The notes: a model not told the origin generated them from the sequence alone. 14,719 nucleotides of DNA from Candidatus Helarchaeota archaeon (GCA_013375455.1 JABXJT010000110.1:1-14719); one strand, 5' to 3'. Counted from the stretch's first letter, positions 8,143 to 14,719 are shown. Made by a program: numbers and translations.

Positions 8143-8172
8143 GCCAAAAATTGCTCCAACTTGTTTTAAATA
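8143..8172 (+). promoter_or_regulatory. Promoter copy 4: 17-bp element plus TATA box of LamG-B
   Basis: GCCAAAAATTGCTCCAA (8143-8159) matches the consensus at 14 of 17 bases and is followed by TTTAAATA at 8165-8172, starting exactly 22 bp after the element. It lies 118 bp before the LamG-B start at 8261, against 121 bp from copy 2 to the LamG-A start, so the two leaders are homologous. Confidence 0.6.
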
Positions 8173-8219
8173 TTAATAGTTGACATCTAAAGTATGAGGA
8201 TATAAGGAAATAGAAAGGA

Positions 8220-8233
8220 TGGGATAAATCCCA
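8220..8233 (+). promoter_or_regulatory. Palindrome in the LamG-B leader
   Basis: TGGGATAAATCCCA is a 14-bp palindrome with only the central pair unmatched. Its centre is about 34 nt upstream of the ATG at 8261. It corresponds in position and core (GGG, A/T core, AATCC) to 2249-2264 in the LamG-A leader. Function unknown. Confidence 0.35.
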
Positions 8234-8260
8234 GAAATGTATTTTATGAAGGTAATTCTA

Positions 8261-10021
8261 ATGAAACGAAAATCTATCTTTGTATTGTTATTAATTTTTC
8301 TTCTTACTTTAAATATTCTTCTTGTTATGATGGAAAAACATCCCCGATCTGATGAATTTTCCACCAATTATTCAAATGAAATATTAAACGTTTCTAATGT
8401 CGACGTTACTCCTCCCTCTGATTTGGACTTAATGGTTCAGGATCCAACGAATCATACTATTTCTTGGTCTCTTACTGAAAACACGGGGGATTATCTCGGA
8501 TTATATAGCTTCACGGAGGATTCAGTAGGAAGTAATCCAAATGGATGGACAGTCAGCGAGGGAGTAAATACCTATTGCGACGTTATTGCTAATAGCGACA
8601 ATCATCGAAAAGTCGTAGAACTTTGGGATTCTAACAGTGGAGGGATTGTTATGATGCAAGATTCAATTAGTCGAGTGGCAGGAACGGTGGAATTCTGGGT
8701 TCGGGCAAATTACATCTCAAATACACAGTTCAATCTTATTCTAGAGCAATCTTATTCTGTTGAAAACATCAATTTCATCATCAGGAGAAACTCGGGTACC
8801 AACTGGATTGGACTCTACACCACTTACACGGAATCCTTTACCCCAGATACGTGGTATCACGTCCGGCTAGAGTTTGATTGTACAACGGATAAGGTGAAAT
8901 ATTGGCTGAATAGTAATTATAAGGGTGAATTCAACTTTAACGTCCCCACAACGAGTATTAATAATGTCCGGGTTCAGACCTCTGGGCCGTTCGCTTATGC
9001 CGGCTGTCGTGTCTGGGTTGACGCAATCGATTATTCCTGGGCGCCGGGGTACTATCTTAACCGAAATATGAATCAAGGAACTACCAATTTAACCTACGCG
9101 GTCTATGAAGATGGAATCCAAGAAACAAATTGGCAACAATGGACTGGTTCGGTTCAGATAGATTATAATGTAAGTGGGCAAAATTTAGGGGTAGGTATTC
9201 ATAACGTATCATTGGTTTATAATGACGAGTATGGGCATTGGTACCACGATGACGTAACTGTTTCCGTAAATACGACAGTCGTGGCTGATTGGAACGTACC
9301 GCCCGATTTAGAAATTGAACTTGAGGTAGGACGAGATAGAGACTGTACCGTCAGTTTCAATTTTACTAATAACGGAACTGCGACGCTGGTTAATTTGAAT
9401 TTCTCGATAGCTATTTTACCGACAAGCTGGAGCGCCATTCCGTATTCTCAAGCATATAGCCAACTTGATCCCGGAGAAACCATCGTAGTATCATTCCTAA
9501 TAACAGTGGGGCCCTCCGATAAAGAATTTTTTGAACAAGTAGACATCAACTTTACGGCAACTGTAATGGAAACGGGTGAACCAGTGAGTGACCTCATTAC
9601 AGTTTGGATTGCAGGGTTCAAACACAAGAACATAACATTCTGGATAATCCTCGTAATTGGGAGTATCTCGGCAGTTGCAACCACGAGTTTTGTCATCATT
9701 CGTAAACGGAAAGCCGTTTCAACTGGTCTAGAAAAAACACGTAAATCAAAATCTTTAAAGGCATATATCTCGGCACTCCCTTCGGAATTACCTGGAACTT
9801 ATTCGGTAATGACTAAGGAGTTAAAGGCATATATCTCGGCACTATCTTCGGAATTACCTGGAACTTATTCGGTAATGACTAAGGAGATTATGGAAAAGCT
9901 TAATGAAATTGAAGACTTATCAGCTGATGAGAAAGAACTTTTAATTCAATATATAATACAAGTAGATAGAAGAGAGGCATTAGAGTTCTTAGATGAATTA
10001 CGAGAAGTCAAGTCAAATTAA
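8261..10021 (+). CDS. Type I membrane protein with one LamG-like domain (LamG-B)
   Basis: Paralogue of LamG-A, 586 residues from the ATG at 8261. That start is chosen because MKRKSIFVLLLIF aligns with MKKKLFFTIILIF of LamG-A and the leader lengths match; in-frame ATGs at 8237 and 8246 would add 8 or 5 residues. Numbered from 8237, the order is: signal peptide (9-32), one LamG-like domain (about 85-278, ending in DAIDYSWAPGYY), Ig-like segment (284-345), NEW3-like sandwich (347-458), transmembrane helix (464-488) with an RKRK stop-transfer signal, then a cytoplasmic tail. The tail carries two near-identical 22-residue repeats containing LPGTYSVMTKE, then an acidic helical end (DEKELLIQY) shared with LamG-A. 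The Ig-to-membrane part is far better conserved between paralogues than the LamG-like part. It has its own promoter (copy 4), and no winged-helix gene follows it. Confidence 0.85.
   Translation: MKRKSIFVLLLIFLLTLNILLVMMEKHPRSDEFSTNYSNEILNVSNVDVTPPSDLDLMVQDPTNHTISWSLTENTGDYLGLYSFTEDSVGSNPNGWTVSEGVNTYCDVIANSDNHRKVVELWDSNSGGIVMMQDSISRVAGTVEFWVRANYISNTQFNLILEQSYSVENINFIIRRNSGTNWIGLYTTYTESFTPDTWYHVRLEFDCTTDKVKYWLNSNYKGEFNFNVPTTSINNVRVQTSGPFAYAGCRVWVDAIDYSWAPGYYLNRNMNQGTTNLTYAVYEDGIQETNWQQWTGSVQIDYNVSGQNLGVGIHNVSLVYNDEYGHWYHDDVTVSVNTTVVADWNVPPDLEIELEVGRDRDCTVSFNFTNNGTATLVNLNFSIAILPTSWSAIPYSQAYSQLDPGETIVVSFLITVGPSDKEFFEQVDINFTATVMETGEPVSDLITVWIAGFKHKNITFWIILVIGSISAVATTSFVIIRKRKAVSTGLEKTRKSKSLKAYISALPSELPGTYSVMTKELKAYISALSSELPGTYSVMTKEIMEKLNEIEDLSADEKELLIQYIIQVDRREALEFLDELREVKSN
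9457..9501 (+). repeat. 45-bp stretch identical to 4158-4202 (copy 2)
   Basis: Partner of the identical stretch in LamG-A, in the codons around SQLDPGETIVVSFL of the NEW3-like domain. Confidence 0.7.
9755..9886 (+). repeat. 66-bp tandem repeat in the cytoplasmic tail of LamG-B
   Basis: Two head-to-tail units, 9755-9820 and 9821-9886, differ at only 2 of 66 bases. Each encodes 22 residues (LKAYISAL-SELPGTYSVMTKE). The length is a multiple of three, so the frame is kept. LamG-A has one diverged unit at the same place (FPGTYSVLSVE). The duplication is recent. Confidence 0.95.
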
Positions 10022-10023
10022 CC

Positions 10024-10040
10024 TTTTTTTAAAAATTTTT
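10024..10040 (+). terminator. T-rich terminator after LamG-B
   Basis: T7, A5 and T5 in succession directly after the LamG-B stop codon. Such T-runs act as archaeal intrinsic terminators, and the adjacent A5/T5 could also pair weakly. Confidence 0.5.
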
Positions 10041-10130
10041 GTATAATTTTTAATAACTTTATTATACTTCCTTTTTACTTCAAAATAACGTCTCAATTAT
10101 TTTTTTCAAGTGATTTAACAAGTGGGTAAG

Positions 10131-10140
10131 ATATATTTAT
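10131..10140 (+). promoter_or_regulatory. TATA box of the VOC gene
   Basis: ATATATTTAT lies about 60 nt before the ATG at 10199, which puts transcription start near 10160-10165. The 17-bp element is absent here, so this gene is not part of the LamG/wHTH regulatory set. No clear Shine-Dalgarno site precedes the ATG. Confidence 0.5.
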
Positions 10141-10198
10141 GCAAGAATTATAAATTTACTCAATTTAAATCCAAAAAAATCATTATCTGGCGATATAG

Positions 10199-10669
10199 AT
10201 GAAACAAACAATTAAGATTGATGCGATAAATCAAATCGGGATTGTGGTCCGCGACGTCGAGAAACGCGCCAAATTGTTAGAACAAATTTTGGGCATTGGA
10301 CCGTTCCAAATCTTAGAGCGGAAGCCAGAAGAGATAATATACAAGGGAAAAAAGGAAACTTTCCAAGTCAAAAATGGACTCGCTTTTCTCGGATCAGTTC
10401 AACTTGAATTGATAGAGGTCGTGCAGGGGAATTGCTGTCAAGCTGATTTCTTAAAAAGAAGGGGAGAAGGATTACATCATTTTGGATTCTTCGTGGATGA
10501 CTTGGATGAAGCGCTTGAAATTGCAAAGGAGAAGGGATTAGCACTCCTTCAAAAAGGAACGGCGGCGGGGAGCATTCAGTGGGCTTATCTTGATACGGAA
10601 GAAAAATTAGGGATAATTATCGAGTTTCTTCAACTAGGGAAATCTAAAAAGAAAAAGAAGAAGGAATAA
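10199..10669 (+). CDS. VOC-superfamily protein, methylmalonyl-CoA-epimerase-like
   Basis: A 156-residue protein with two betaalphabetabetabeta halves typical of the vicinal-oxygen-chelate fold. INQIGIVVRDVEK at 10-22 matches the opening strand and helix of methylmalonyl-CoA epimerases. GEGLHHFGFFVDDLDEAL (89-106) is a hallmark of that group, and IIEFLQ (140-145) is the closing strand. By motif alignment the metal ligands are Gln12, Glu70, His94 and Glu142. The first is normally His in the epimerase, so substrate or reaction may differ. The C-terminus is a run of lysines. It is convergent with the thiolase operon, so a link to branched-chain or methylmalonyl-type acyl-CoA metabolism is plausible but not shown. 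A glyoxalase or dioxygenase-like role is less likely. Fold assignment is secure; the reaction is uncertain. Confidence 0.8.
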   Translation: MKQTIKIDAINQIGIVVRDVEKRAKLLEQILGIGPFQILERKPEEIIYKGKKETFQVKNGLAFLGSVQLELIEVVQGNCCQADFLKRRGEGLHHFGFFVDDLDEALEIAKEKGLALLQKGTAAGSIQWAYLDTEEKLGIIIEFLQLGKSKKKKKKE

Positions 10670-10672
10670 TTC

Positions 10673-10681
10673 AAAAAAAAA
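10673..10681 (-). terminator. T9 terminator of the thiolase operon
   Basis: Nine consecutive A residues on the plus strand read as T9 on the minus strand, 17 nt past the thiolase stop. They lie in the short gap between the convergent VOC and thiolase genes. Confidence 0.55.
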
Positions 10682-10697
10682 GGAAGATAGAGTATTG

Positions 10698-11882
10698 CTA
10701 GTCTTTCTTTCCAAGGATTGTTACTGAAGCGACCGTGAAAGCGCCACCGAGGTTATGGGCCAACCCATATTCAGGGTTCTTAACTTGCTGCCCTTCTGCC
10801 CGGTTTTGTAATTGCTTTGTACATTCATACAGCATTCGACAGCCTGTTGCCCCAATAGGATGGCCGAAACATTTTAATCCGCCTGAAGGATTTATGGGTT
10901 TCTCTCCATCGATCATTGGTCCTCCCTCCTTGAGCCATTCATTGGCCGTCCCTTGAGGGATGAAACCTAGATCCTGATAATTCACCATTTCCGTGATGGT
11001 AAAGCAGTCATGGACTTCAGCAAAACTGATATCTTTCGCCGTAATTCCTGCTTCTGTATAAGCGGCCTGCGAGGCTTCTTGTGTTGAGGGGAAGCCTAAG
11101 AACGAGTAAGAAGGTTTATACCACGGCATGTTAGTGTGCACTGAAAGAGCATTGGCTTTGACGAGCACGTAATCCTTGGCATGGGTATAGCTTTCTGCAA
11201 TTTCTGGCGTGGTGATAACGAGCGCGGCTGAACCATCACTCATAGCACAACAATCGTAGCGTCCGAGTGGGTCTGCAATCATTGGGGCTTTCATTACCTG
11301 TTCAATCGTAATCTTTCGTCGAAAATGAGCTTTCGGATGGTAGAACCCGTTCTCATGGTTTTTAACTGCCACTCGTGCCAGATCTTCCTTTGTCCATCCG
11401 TACTCGGCGAAGGATCGTGATGCTGCCATACAGAACATTGCGGGTGCGCTTGGCATAGGTAATATAGGATGCCCGAATTCCCGGAAGCCGGGAAGCCCTG
11501 CGCTTCCTTCATCCATGAGTTTTTCAACACCGCAGGCAAGACAGATATCTTCTTTGCCACTAGCTACTGCGAAGCACGCATTACGAAATGCATCCATTCC
11601 AGACGCGCAGAAGTTTTCCACTCGCGTGATAGGTTTCCCATATAGTTTTGTAGCATCCGCAGCAGTACCGCCAGAAAGTCCCGTGAAATAGTATTGGATG
11701 CCACACCAAATGGCATCGATTTCTTCTTGAGGATCTTTTATCCCTGCATCCGCAAAGGCTTCATTTGTTGACTCCATGAGTAAATCATATTGATCTTTTT
11801 CCCATAATTCACCAAATTTGGTCGCGCCAACTCCAATAATGGCAATTTTATCTTTTATACTACCTTTCCTAATATGTCCCAT
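10698..11882 (-). CDS. SCP2-type/archaeal acetyl-CoA acetyltransferase-like thiolase
   Basis: A 394-residue thiolase-fold enzyme expected to condense or cleave acyl-CoAs. Visible catalytic features are the nucleophile Cys92 in NFCASGMDA, His291 in EVHDCFTITE, and His341 in CFGHPIGATG. The HDCF motif marks the SCP2-like/archaeal branch, not the bacterial PhaA-like branch, whose motif is NEAF. The length is normal and all active-site residues are present, so it should be active. The start is supported by a full AAGGAGG ribosome site 10 nt upstream, inside the end of the preceding gene; only 2 nt separate the two genes. In methanogens a thiolase of this branch forms a complex with HMG-CoA synthase and a DUF35 protein that channels acetoacetyl-CoA. 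Here the partner is a fused, apparently catalytically altered protein, so the substrate need not be acetoacetyl-CoA. Confidence 0.92.
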   Translation of the reverse strand: MGHIRKGSIKDKIAIIGVGATKFGELWEKDQYDLLMESTNEAFADAGIKDPQEEIDAIWCGIQYYFTGLSGGTAADATKLYGKPITRVENFCASGMDAFRNACFAVASGKEDICLACGVEKLMDEGSAGLPGFREFGHPILPMPSAPAMFCMAASRSFAEYGWTKEDLARVAVKNHENGFYHPKAHFRRKITIEQVMKAPMIADPLGRYDCCAMSDGSAALVITTPEIAESYTHAKDYVLVKANALSVHTNMPWYKPSYSFLGFPSTQEASQAAYTEAGITAKDISFAEVHDCFTITEMVNYQDLGFIPQGTANEWLKEGGPMIDGEKPINPSGGLKCFGHPIGATGCRMLYECTKQLQNRAEGQQVKNPEYGLAHNLGGAFTVASVTILGKKD

Positions 11883-11884
11883 TC

Positions 11885-13351
11885 TTATTCAGCCTCCTTA
11901 ATCGCAGGTTCTGGCTTTTTTGCACCAGCCCCTGGTACACATTTCCAAGAATAATTCATAAAGCCTCCTCCTTCGTGTATCTTCCGGAATGTCAAATCTA
12001 TGGGCATACCAACATACACCTCCTGTGGATCGCAATCTGTCATATCCAGCATGAGTCGTCCTCCACCCTCTAAATCAATGATGCACCGTGGCACGGGCGT
12101 TTCATAATATCCACCACTGATAAGATGATCTAAGGAATATGTGTATATGATGCCGTTTCGTTTTAGTTTCATCGGAGTGATTTCCTGGCTCCCGCATTCA
12201 ATGCAATTGTTCATAATTAAAGGATACTGAATGACTCCGCATTTATTACATTTAAATCCCCACATTTGATTTATGACTTTAGCATCCCGCCACGTTATAA
12301 CGTTACTGGATTTTCGGGTAAAGGGCTCCTTCGTTTTAACTAAATAGCGATATTTCAGAAAGTCAGTGTATTTACCGAGCTGTATTCGCTTACCTAGTTT
12401 TTTCCCAAGTTTAGTATGTGCTTTAACTACAGCGCGTAAATTCTCCGTGGCTTGAAGATAGAAGGCATCAGCACCGTCGCCAGAATTAGCAAACAAAACA
12501 TTATCATCTGGTTTGAGAGATGGTTTTTGCTCAAATGCCCCAATTAAAATTTGAAATGCCAAAGCGGTTCCCGAATTCCCATGATCTAAGAAGAGATTAT
12601 CTGCTAATTGTTTCGGCTCAAGTTTTAATGCTTTTGCTACTCGCCCATAGGATCGACGTTCAAAACAAAAATAGGCAGCTCTTTTAATCGTTTCTGGTGT
12701 TAATTCGAACTTCTCCACTACTCCTTTGAGAACCTTTACAATATTTGCCTGATATCCATAATCTCTCTCCACTTTAATTTCAAATTGTTGGGTGTGGTGA
12801 TCTCCTTCTTTCCTCCAGGGGCCCACTAAATCATAATTTACCGAAGCATGTCCATTAATCTTCGCGATCCCATCTTCCGAAGAAACAACTAATGCGGCAG
12901 CTCCATCACAGTATTGGTATTCAAACATGGAGATCGGTTCTGCATACCGTTTATCGGAAGCGACAATGAGAACATTTTTTGCATCTCCCGCAGAGATTGC
13001 ATTATGCGCATTTATAAGGGCGGTGGTTCCTGCCCTTGTAGAAGATGTGATATCTGCGGTTAAGCAATCATCTCGAAGATCTAAGACTGTAGCAATCGTT
13101 GCTGCATTTTGTTTTTCTGTATAAGGGGGCGTAGTCGTGCAAAAATACAGCGCATCAATCTCTTTTGGATCAATATTCCCAGTTTCAAGTGCTTCAAAAG
13201 CCGCTGCAATGCCCATCGTGATGCTATCTTCATCTTGATTCGAAACTGTTAGGTTTCCTGGTGCCACTGGAAAATCCCAGGCTTCCGCAATTTGTTTTCG
13301 TCCTAATTTATATTTTGGAACATAGGTTCCATAGGCTCTAATTCCTACCAT
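11885..13351 (-). CDS. HMG-CoA-synthase-like protein fused to DUF35 (Zn-ribbon/OB-fold)
   Basis: A 488-residue fusion. Residues 1-350 have the HMG-CoA synthase/ketoacyl-synthase fold: MVGIRAYGTYVPKYK start, RAGTTAL after the nucleophile position, and a GNSGTAL and NSGDGADAF end. Residues 360-475 are a DUF35 domain with a zinc ribbon (C368, C371, C383, C386) and an OB-fold expected to bind CoA. True archaeal HMG-CoA synthases have Glu in a SES-H-PY motif, Cys in FACKAGT and His in FHQP. By motif alignment these positions are Thr73, Thr105 and Cys229. Cys96 lies nine residues before the nucleophile site and does not replace it. The protein is therefore unlikely to be a classical HMG-CoA synthase. 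It may be an aldolase-like or non-catalytic partner of the thiolase encoded 2 nt downstream. The ATG at 13351 has GAGGGT 6-7 nt upstream. Confidence 0.88.
   Translation of the reverse strand: MVGIRAYGTYVPKYKLGRKQIAEAWDFPVAPGNLTVSNQDEDSITMGIAAAFEALETGNIDPKEIDALYFCTTTPPYTEKQNAATIATVLDLRDDCLTADITSSTRAGTTALINAHNAISAGDAKNVLIVASDKRYAEPISMFEYQYCDGAAALVVSSEDGIAKINGHASVNYDLVGPWRKEGDHHTQQFEIKVERDYGYQANIVKVLKGVVEKFELTPETIKRAAYFCFERRSYGRVAKALKLEPKQLADNLFLDHGNSGTALAFQILIGAFEQKPSLKPDDNVLFANSGDGADAFYLQATENLRAVVKAHTKLGKKLGKRIQLGKYTDFLKYRYLVKTKEPFTRKSSNVITWRDAKVINQMWGFKCNKCGVIQYPLIMNNCIECGSQEITPMKLKRNGIIYTYSLDHLISGGYYETPVPRCIIDLEGGGRLMLDMTDCDPQEVYVGMPIDLTFRKIHEGGGFMNYSWKCVPGAGAKKPEPAIKEAE
11893..11899 (-). 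promoter_or_regulatory. Shine-Dalgarno site of the thiolase gene
   Basis: AAGGAGG on the minus strand, 10 nt before the thiolase ATG and inside the last codons of the upstream gene. It is the best ribosome site in the window and points to coupled translation of the two proteins. Confidence 0.75.
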
Positions 13352-13402
13352 AATGTACCCTCTTGTATTTCATTCATTATTTGCCTAATTTACTGAAAAA
13401 TT

Positions 13403-13416
13403 CATTTATTTTAATT
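13403..13416 (-). promoter_or_regulatory. Possible TATA region of the HMGCS-like/thiolase operon
   Basis: AATTAAAATAAATG on the minus strand lies 50-65 nt before the ATG at 13351. This suits an archaeal promoter with a short leader. The whole divergent spacer is A+T-rich, so the assignment is tentative. Confidence 0.3.
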
Positions 13417-13486
13417 GATTTAGTTGAATATTATTCGGTCTTACTTTGTACGAGCTCCATATATAATTTTTCTCCCTTGAGAAGCA

Positions 13487-13494
13487 TTTATAAA
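13487..13494 (+). promoter_or_regulatory. TATA box of mutL
   Basis: TTTATAAA, about 44 nt before the mutL ATG. This predicts a short leader of about 20 nt that contains the Shine-Dalgarno site. Confidence 0.5.
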
Positions 13495-13526
13495 AATTGA
13501 AAAAAATAAAGCAATTAAGATACTTT

Positions 13527-13533
13527 AGGGTGA
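13527..13533 (+). promoter_or_regulatory. Shine-Dalgarno site of mutL
   Basis: AGGGTGA ends 4 nt before the ATG at 13538. It resembles the GGAGGTGA archaeal site and supports that start. Confidence 0.55.
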
Positions 13534-13537
13534 CTTT

Positions 13538-14719
13538 ATGGGAAAAATAAGGGTGCTTGACGAAAAGACTCGACTAAAAATCGCTGCTGGAGAAGTGGTA
13601 CAGAACCCCGCTTCAGTTGTCAAGGAATTGTTGGAGAATGCCATAGATGCTAATTCAACCAAAATTCTAATAAATATCAAGAAAGGCGGGAAACGGCTCA
13701 TCGAGGTCATTGATGATGGGGTTGGAATGTCTGCTGACGATGCTGAGATTGCATTTGAGCGTTATTCGACCAGTAAAATTTCGGATATTTCAGACTTGGA
13801 AGCAATCGATACACTTGGATTTCGAGGAGAAGCATTAGCGAGCATTGCTGCAGTATCTGAAGTTGAATTAATCACGAAGGAAAAAGAATCTCAAATTGGA
13901 ACTCAGATCATGGTTAAAGGGGGTAAAACCACAAAAACTGAAGAGGCACAACGGGCAAATGGAACAACGGTTCGTGTTCGCAACCTTTTCTTTAACGTGC
14001 CAGCACGTTTAAAATTCTTAAAATCAAGTACCGCAGAATTTCAGCAAATATTAGAATTAATTACGAACTATTCCCTTCTTCATGATTCCATTCATTTTAT
14101 TCTCACGCACGATGATATTGAAATATTAAATTCGCCAGCGGTTCCGAATAAACTTGATAAAATTTTCTTCGTTTATGGGAAGGAAATTGTCAAAAATATG
14201 ATTCCCATTGAATTTAAAACCGACCTTTTGAAAATTTCAGGGCATATCTCCAAACCAGTCATCCAAAGGGGCACGCGAAAATTCTATTCGATTTTTGTAA
14301 ATAACCGCTATATTAAAAGCAAATTGATCATCGATGCCATTGATGAAGCGTATAAAACAGTTTTACCAAGAAATCGCCACCCATTAATAGTTTTGACCGT
14401 TGAAATTAACCCGGCCATGATTGATGTTAATGTACACCCGACTAAACAGGAAGTTAAATTCAGCCAAGAAAAGCTCCTTTTCGATACCATCACAAAAGTC
14501 ATTTTGGATTCATTCGATAGGGAAAAATTAATTCCTAAAATTGAAATCAAACAAAAAACAGAAGCTCTCGAAGAGAAGGTGGGAGAAAAATGGCTGCCCA
14601 CGACTGCTACCGTTCAACAAAAGCTTATTTCATCAATTGAGGCTAAATCTGTCATAACAGAGATTACTCCCACGGCTAAATTACCACCAGTTCAGATCAT
14701 TGGACAGACCCATGATCTC
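13538..14719 (+). CDS. mutL: DNA mismatch repair protein MutL (3'-truncated by window edge)
   Basis: The frame is open from the ATG at 13538 through 394 codons to the right edge, with no stop. The N-terminal GHKL ATPase is complete in its motifs: AAGEVVQNPASVVKELLENA with catalytic Glu30 and Mg-binding Asn34, DDGVGM at 59-64, TSK near 78-80, and LGFRGEALASI at 93-103. The transducer part ends with DVNVHPTKQEVKF. A variable linker follows, and PPVQIIGQTHDL at the very end appears to begin the C-terminal dimerisation domain. Whether the metal-dependent endonuclease motif is present cannot be seen. MutL couples MutS mismatch recognition to strand incision or excision. mutS lies about 11.5 kb upstream on the same strand, so the pair is near but split by the duplicated module and the thiolase operon. 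It is divergent from the HMGCS-like gene. Confidence 0.97.
   Translation, partial: MGKIRVLDEKTRLKIAAGEVVQNPASVVKELLENAIDANSTKILINIKKGGKRLIEVIDDGVGMSADDAEIAFERYSTSKISDISDLEAIDTLGFRGEALASIAAVSEVELITKEKESQIGTQIMVKGGKTTKTEEAQRANGTTVRVRNLFFNVPARLKFLKSSTAEFQQILELITNYSLLHDSIHFILTHDDIEILNSPAVPNKLDKIFFVYGKEIVKNMIPIEFKTDLLKISGHISKPVIQRGTRKFYSIFVNNRYIKSKLIIDAIDEAYKTVLPRNRHPLIVLTVEINPAMIDVNVHPTKQEVKFSQEKLLFDTITKVILDSFDREKLIPKIEIKQKTEALEEKVGEKWLPTTATVQQKLISSIEAKSVITEITPTAKLPPVQIIGQTHDL

Noticed and set aside
2115..8159. The four 17-bp copies as CRISPR repeats or transposon ends
   Set aside because: Spacing is irregular, all copies have the same orientation, and each is phased to a TATA-like box, which fits promoter elements instead.
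8237..8260. Upstream ATG start for LamG-B adding eight residues
   Set aside because: LamG-A has no counterpart to these residues, and the element-to-start distance matches only with the ATG at 8261.
12927..13124. Plus-strand open frames across the thiolase/HMGCS-like operon (for example 10735-10956 and 12927-13124)
   Set aside because: They lie wholly opposite well-supported genes and show no family motifs.
11885..13351. Annotation as a true HMG-CoA synthase of the mevalonate pathway
   Set aside because: The expected catalytic Glu, Cys and His positions read Thr, Thr and Cys in motif alignment.
13525..14601. Minus-strand open frames across mutL
   Set aside because: Antisense to an unmistakable mutL with intact GHKL motifs; no supporting signals.

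Overview
The window looks archaeal, and probably comes from an Asgard-type lineage (inference). Several genes have archaeal TATA boxes at the expected distance from their starts. A thiolase lies beside an HMG-CoA-synthase/DUF35 protein, an archaeal-style arrangement. Genes are spaced by A+T-rich intergenic DNA, and one large protein appears to end in a longin-like domain of the kind common in Asgard proteomes. No RNA gene, CRISPR array, transposase or integrase was seen.

Layout: (1) 2-2080, the 3' three quarters of mutS, cut by the window edge. (2) 2290-6824, a two-gene operon: a type I membrane protein with two LamG-like domains (LamG-A), overlapped or closely followed by a large cytoplasmic protein with winged helices, a beta-sandwich/platform region and a longin-like end (wHTH-A). 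(3) 6848-7072, a second, diverged copy of only the last 69 codons of mutS. (4) 7209-7874, a truncated paralogue of the winged-helix protein (wHTH-B). (5) 8261-10021, a paralogue of the membrane protein with one LamG-like domain (LamG-B). (6) 10199-10669, a VOC-fold, methylmalonyl-CoA-epimerase-like protein. (7) On the minus strand, an operon of an HMG-CoA-synthase-like/DUF35 fusion (13351-11885) followed by an SCP2-type thiolase (11882-10698). (8) 13538 to the right edge, the N-terminal part of mutL, divergent from that operon.

The most interesting part is 2080-10021. It is a rearranged duplication of a locus that sits next to mutS. Four copies of a 17-bp element (consensus ACCGAAAATTGCCCCAA) occur here and were noticed nowhere else in the window. 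Each lies 22-23 bp upstream of the start of a TATA-like box: two in tandem before LamG-A, one before wHTH-B and one before LamG-B. This looks like a shared operator or activator site. A membrane protein with a carbohydrate-binding-like ectodomain and a conserved cytoplasmic tail, co-transcribed with a multi-wHTH protein, suggests a surface-sensing or membrane-linked regulatory module (inference).

The second notable point is the HMG-CoA-synthase-like fusion. It appears to lack all three catalytic residues of true HMG-CoA synthases (Glu, Cys and His positions read Thr, Thr and Cys). It is therefore unlikely to be the mevalonate-pathway enzyme despite its obvious similarity.
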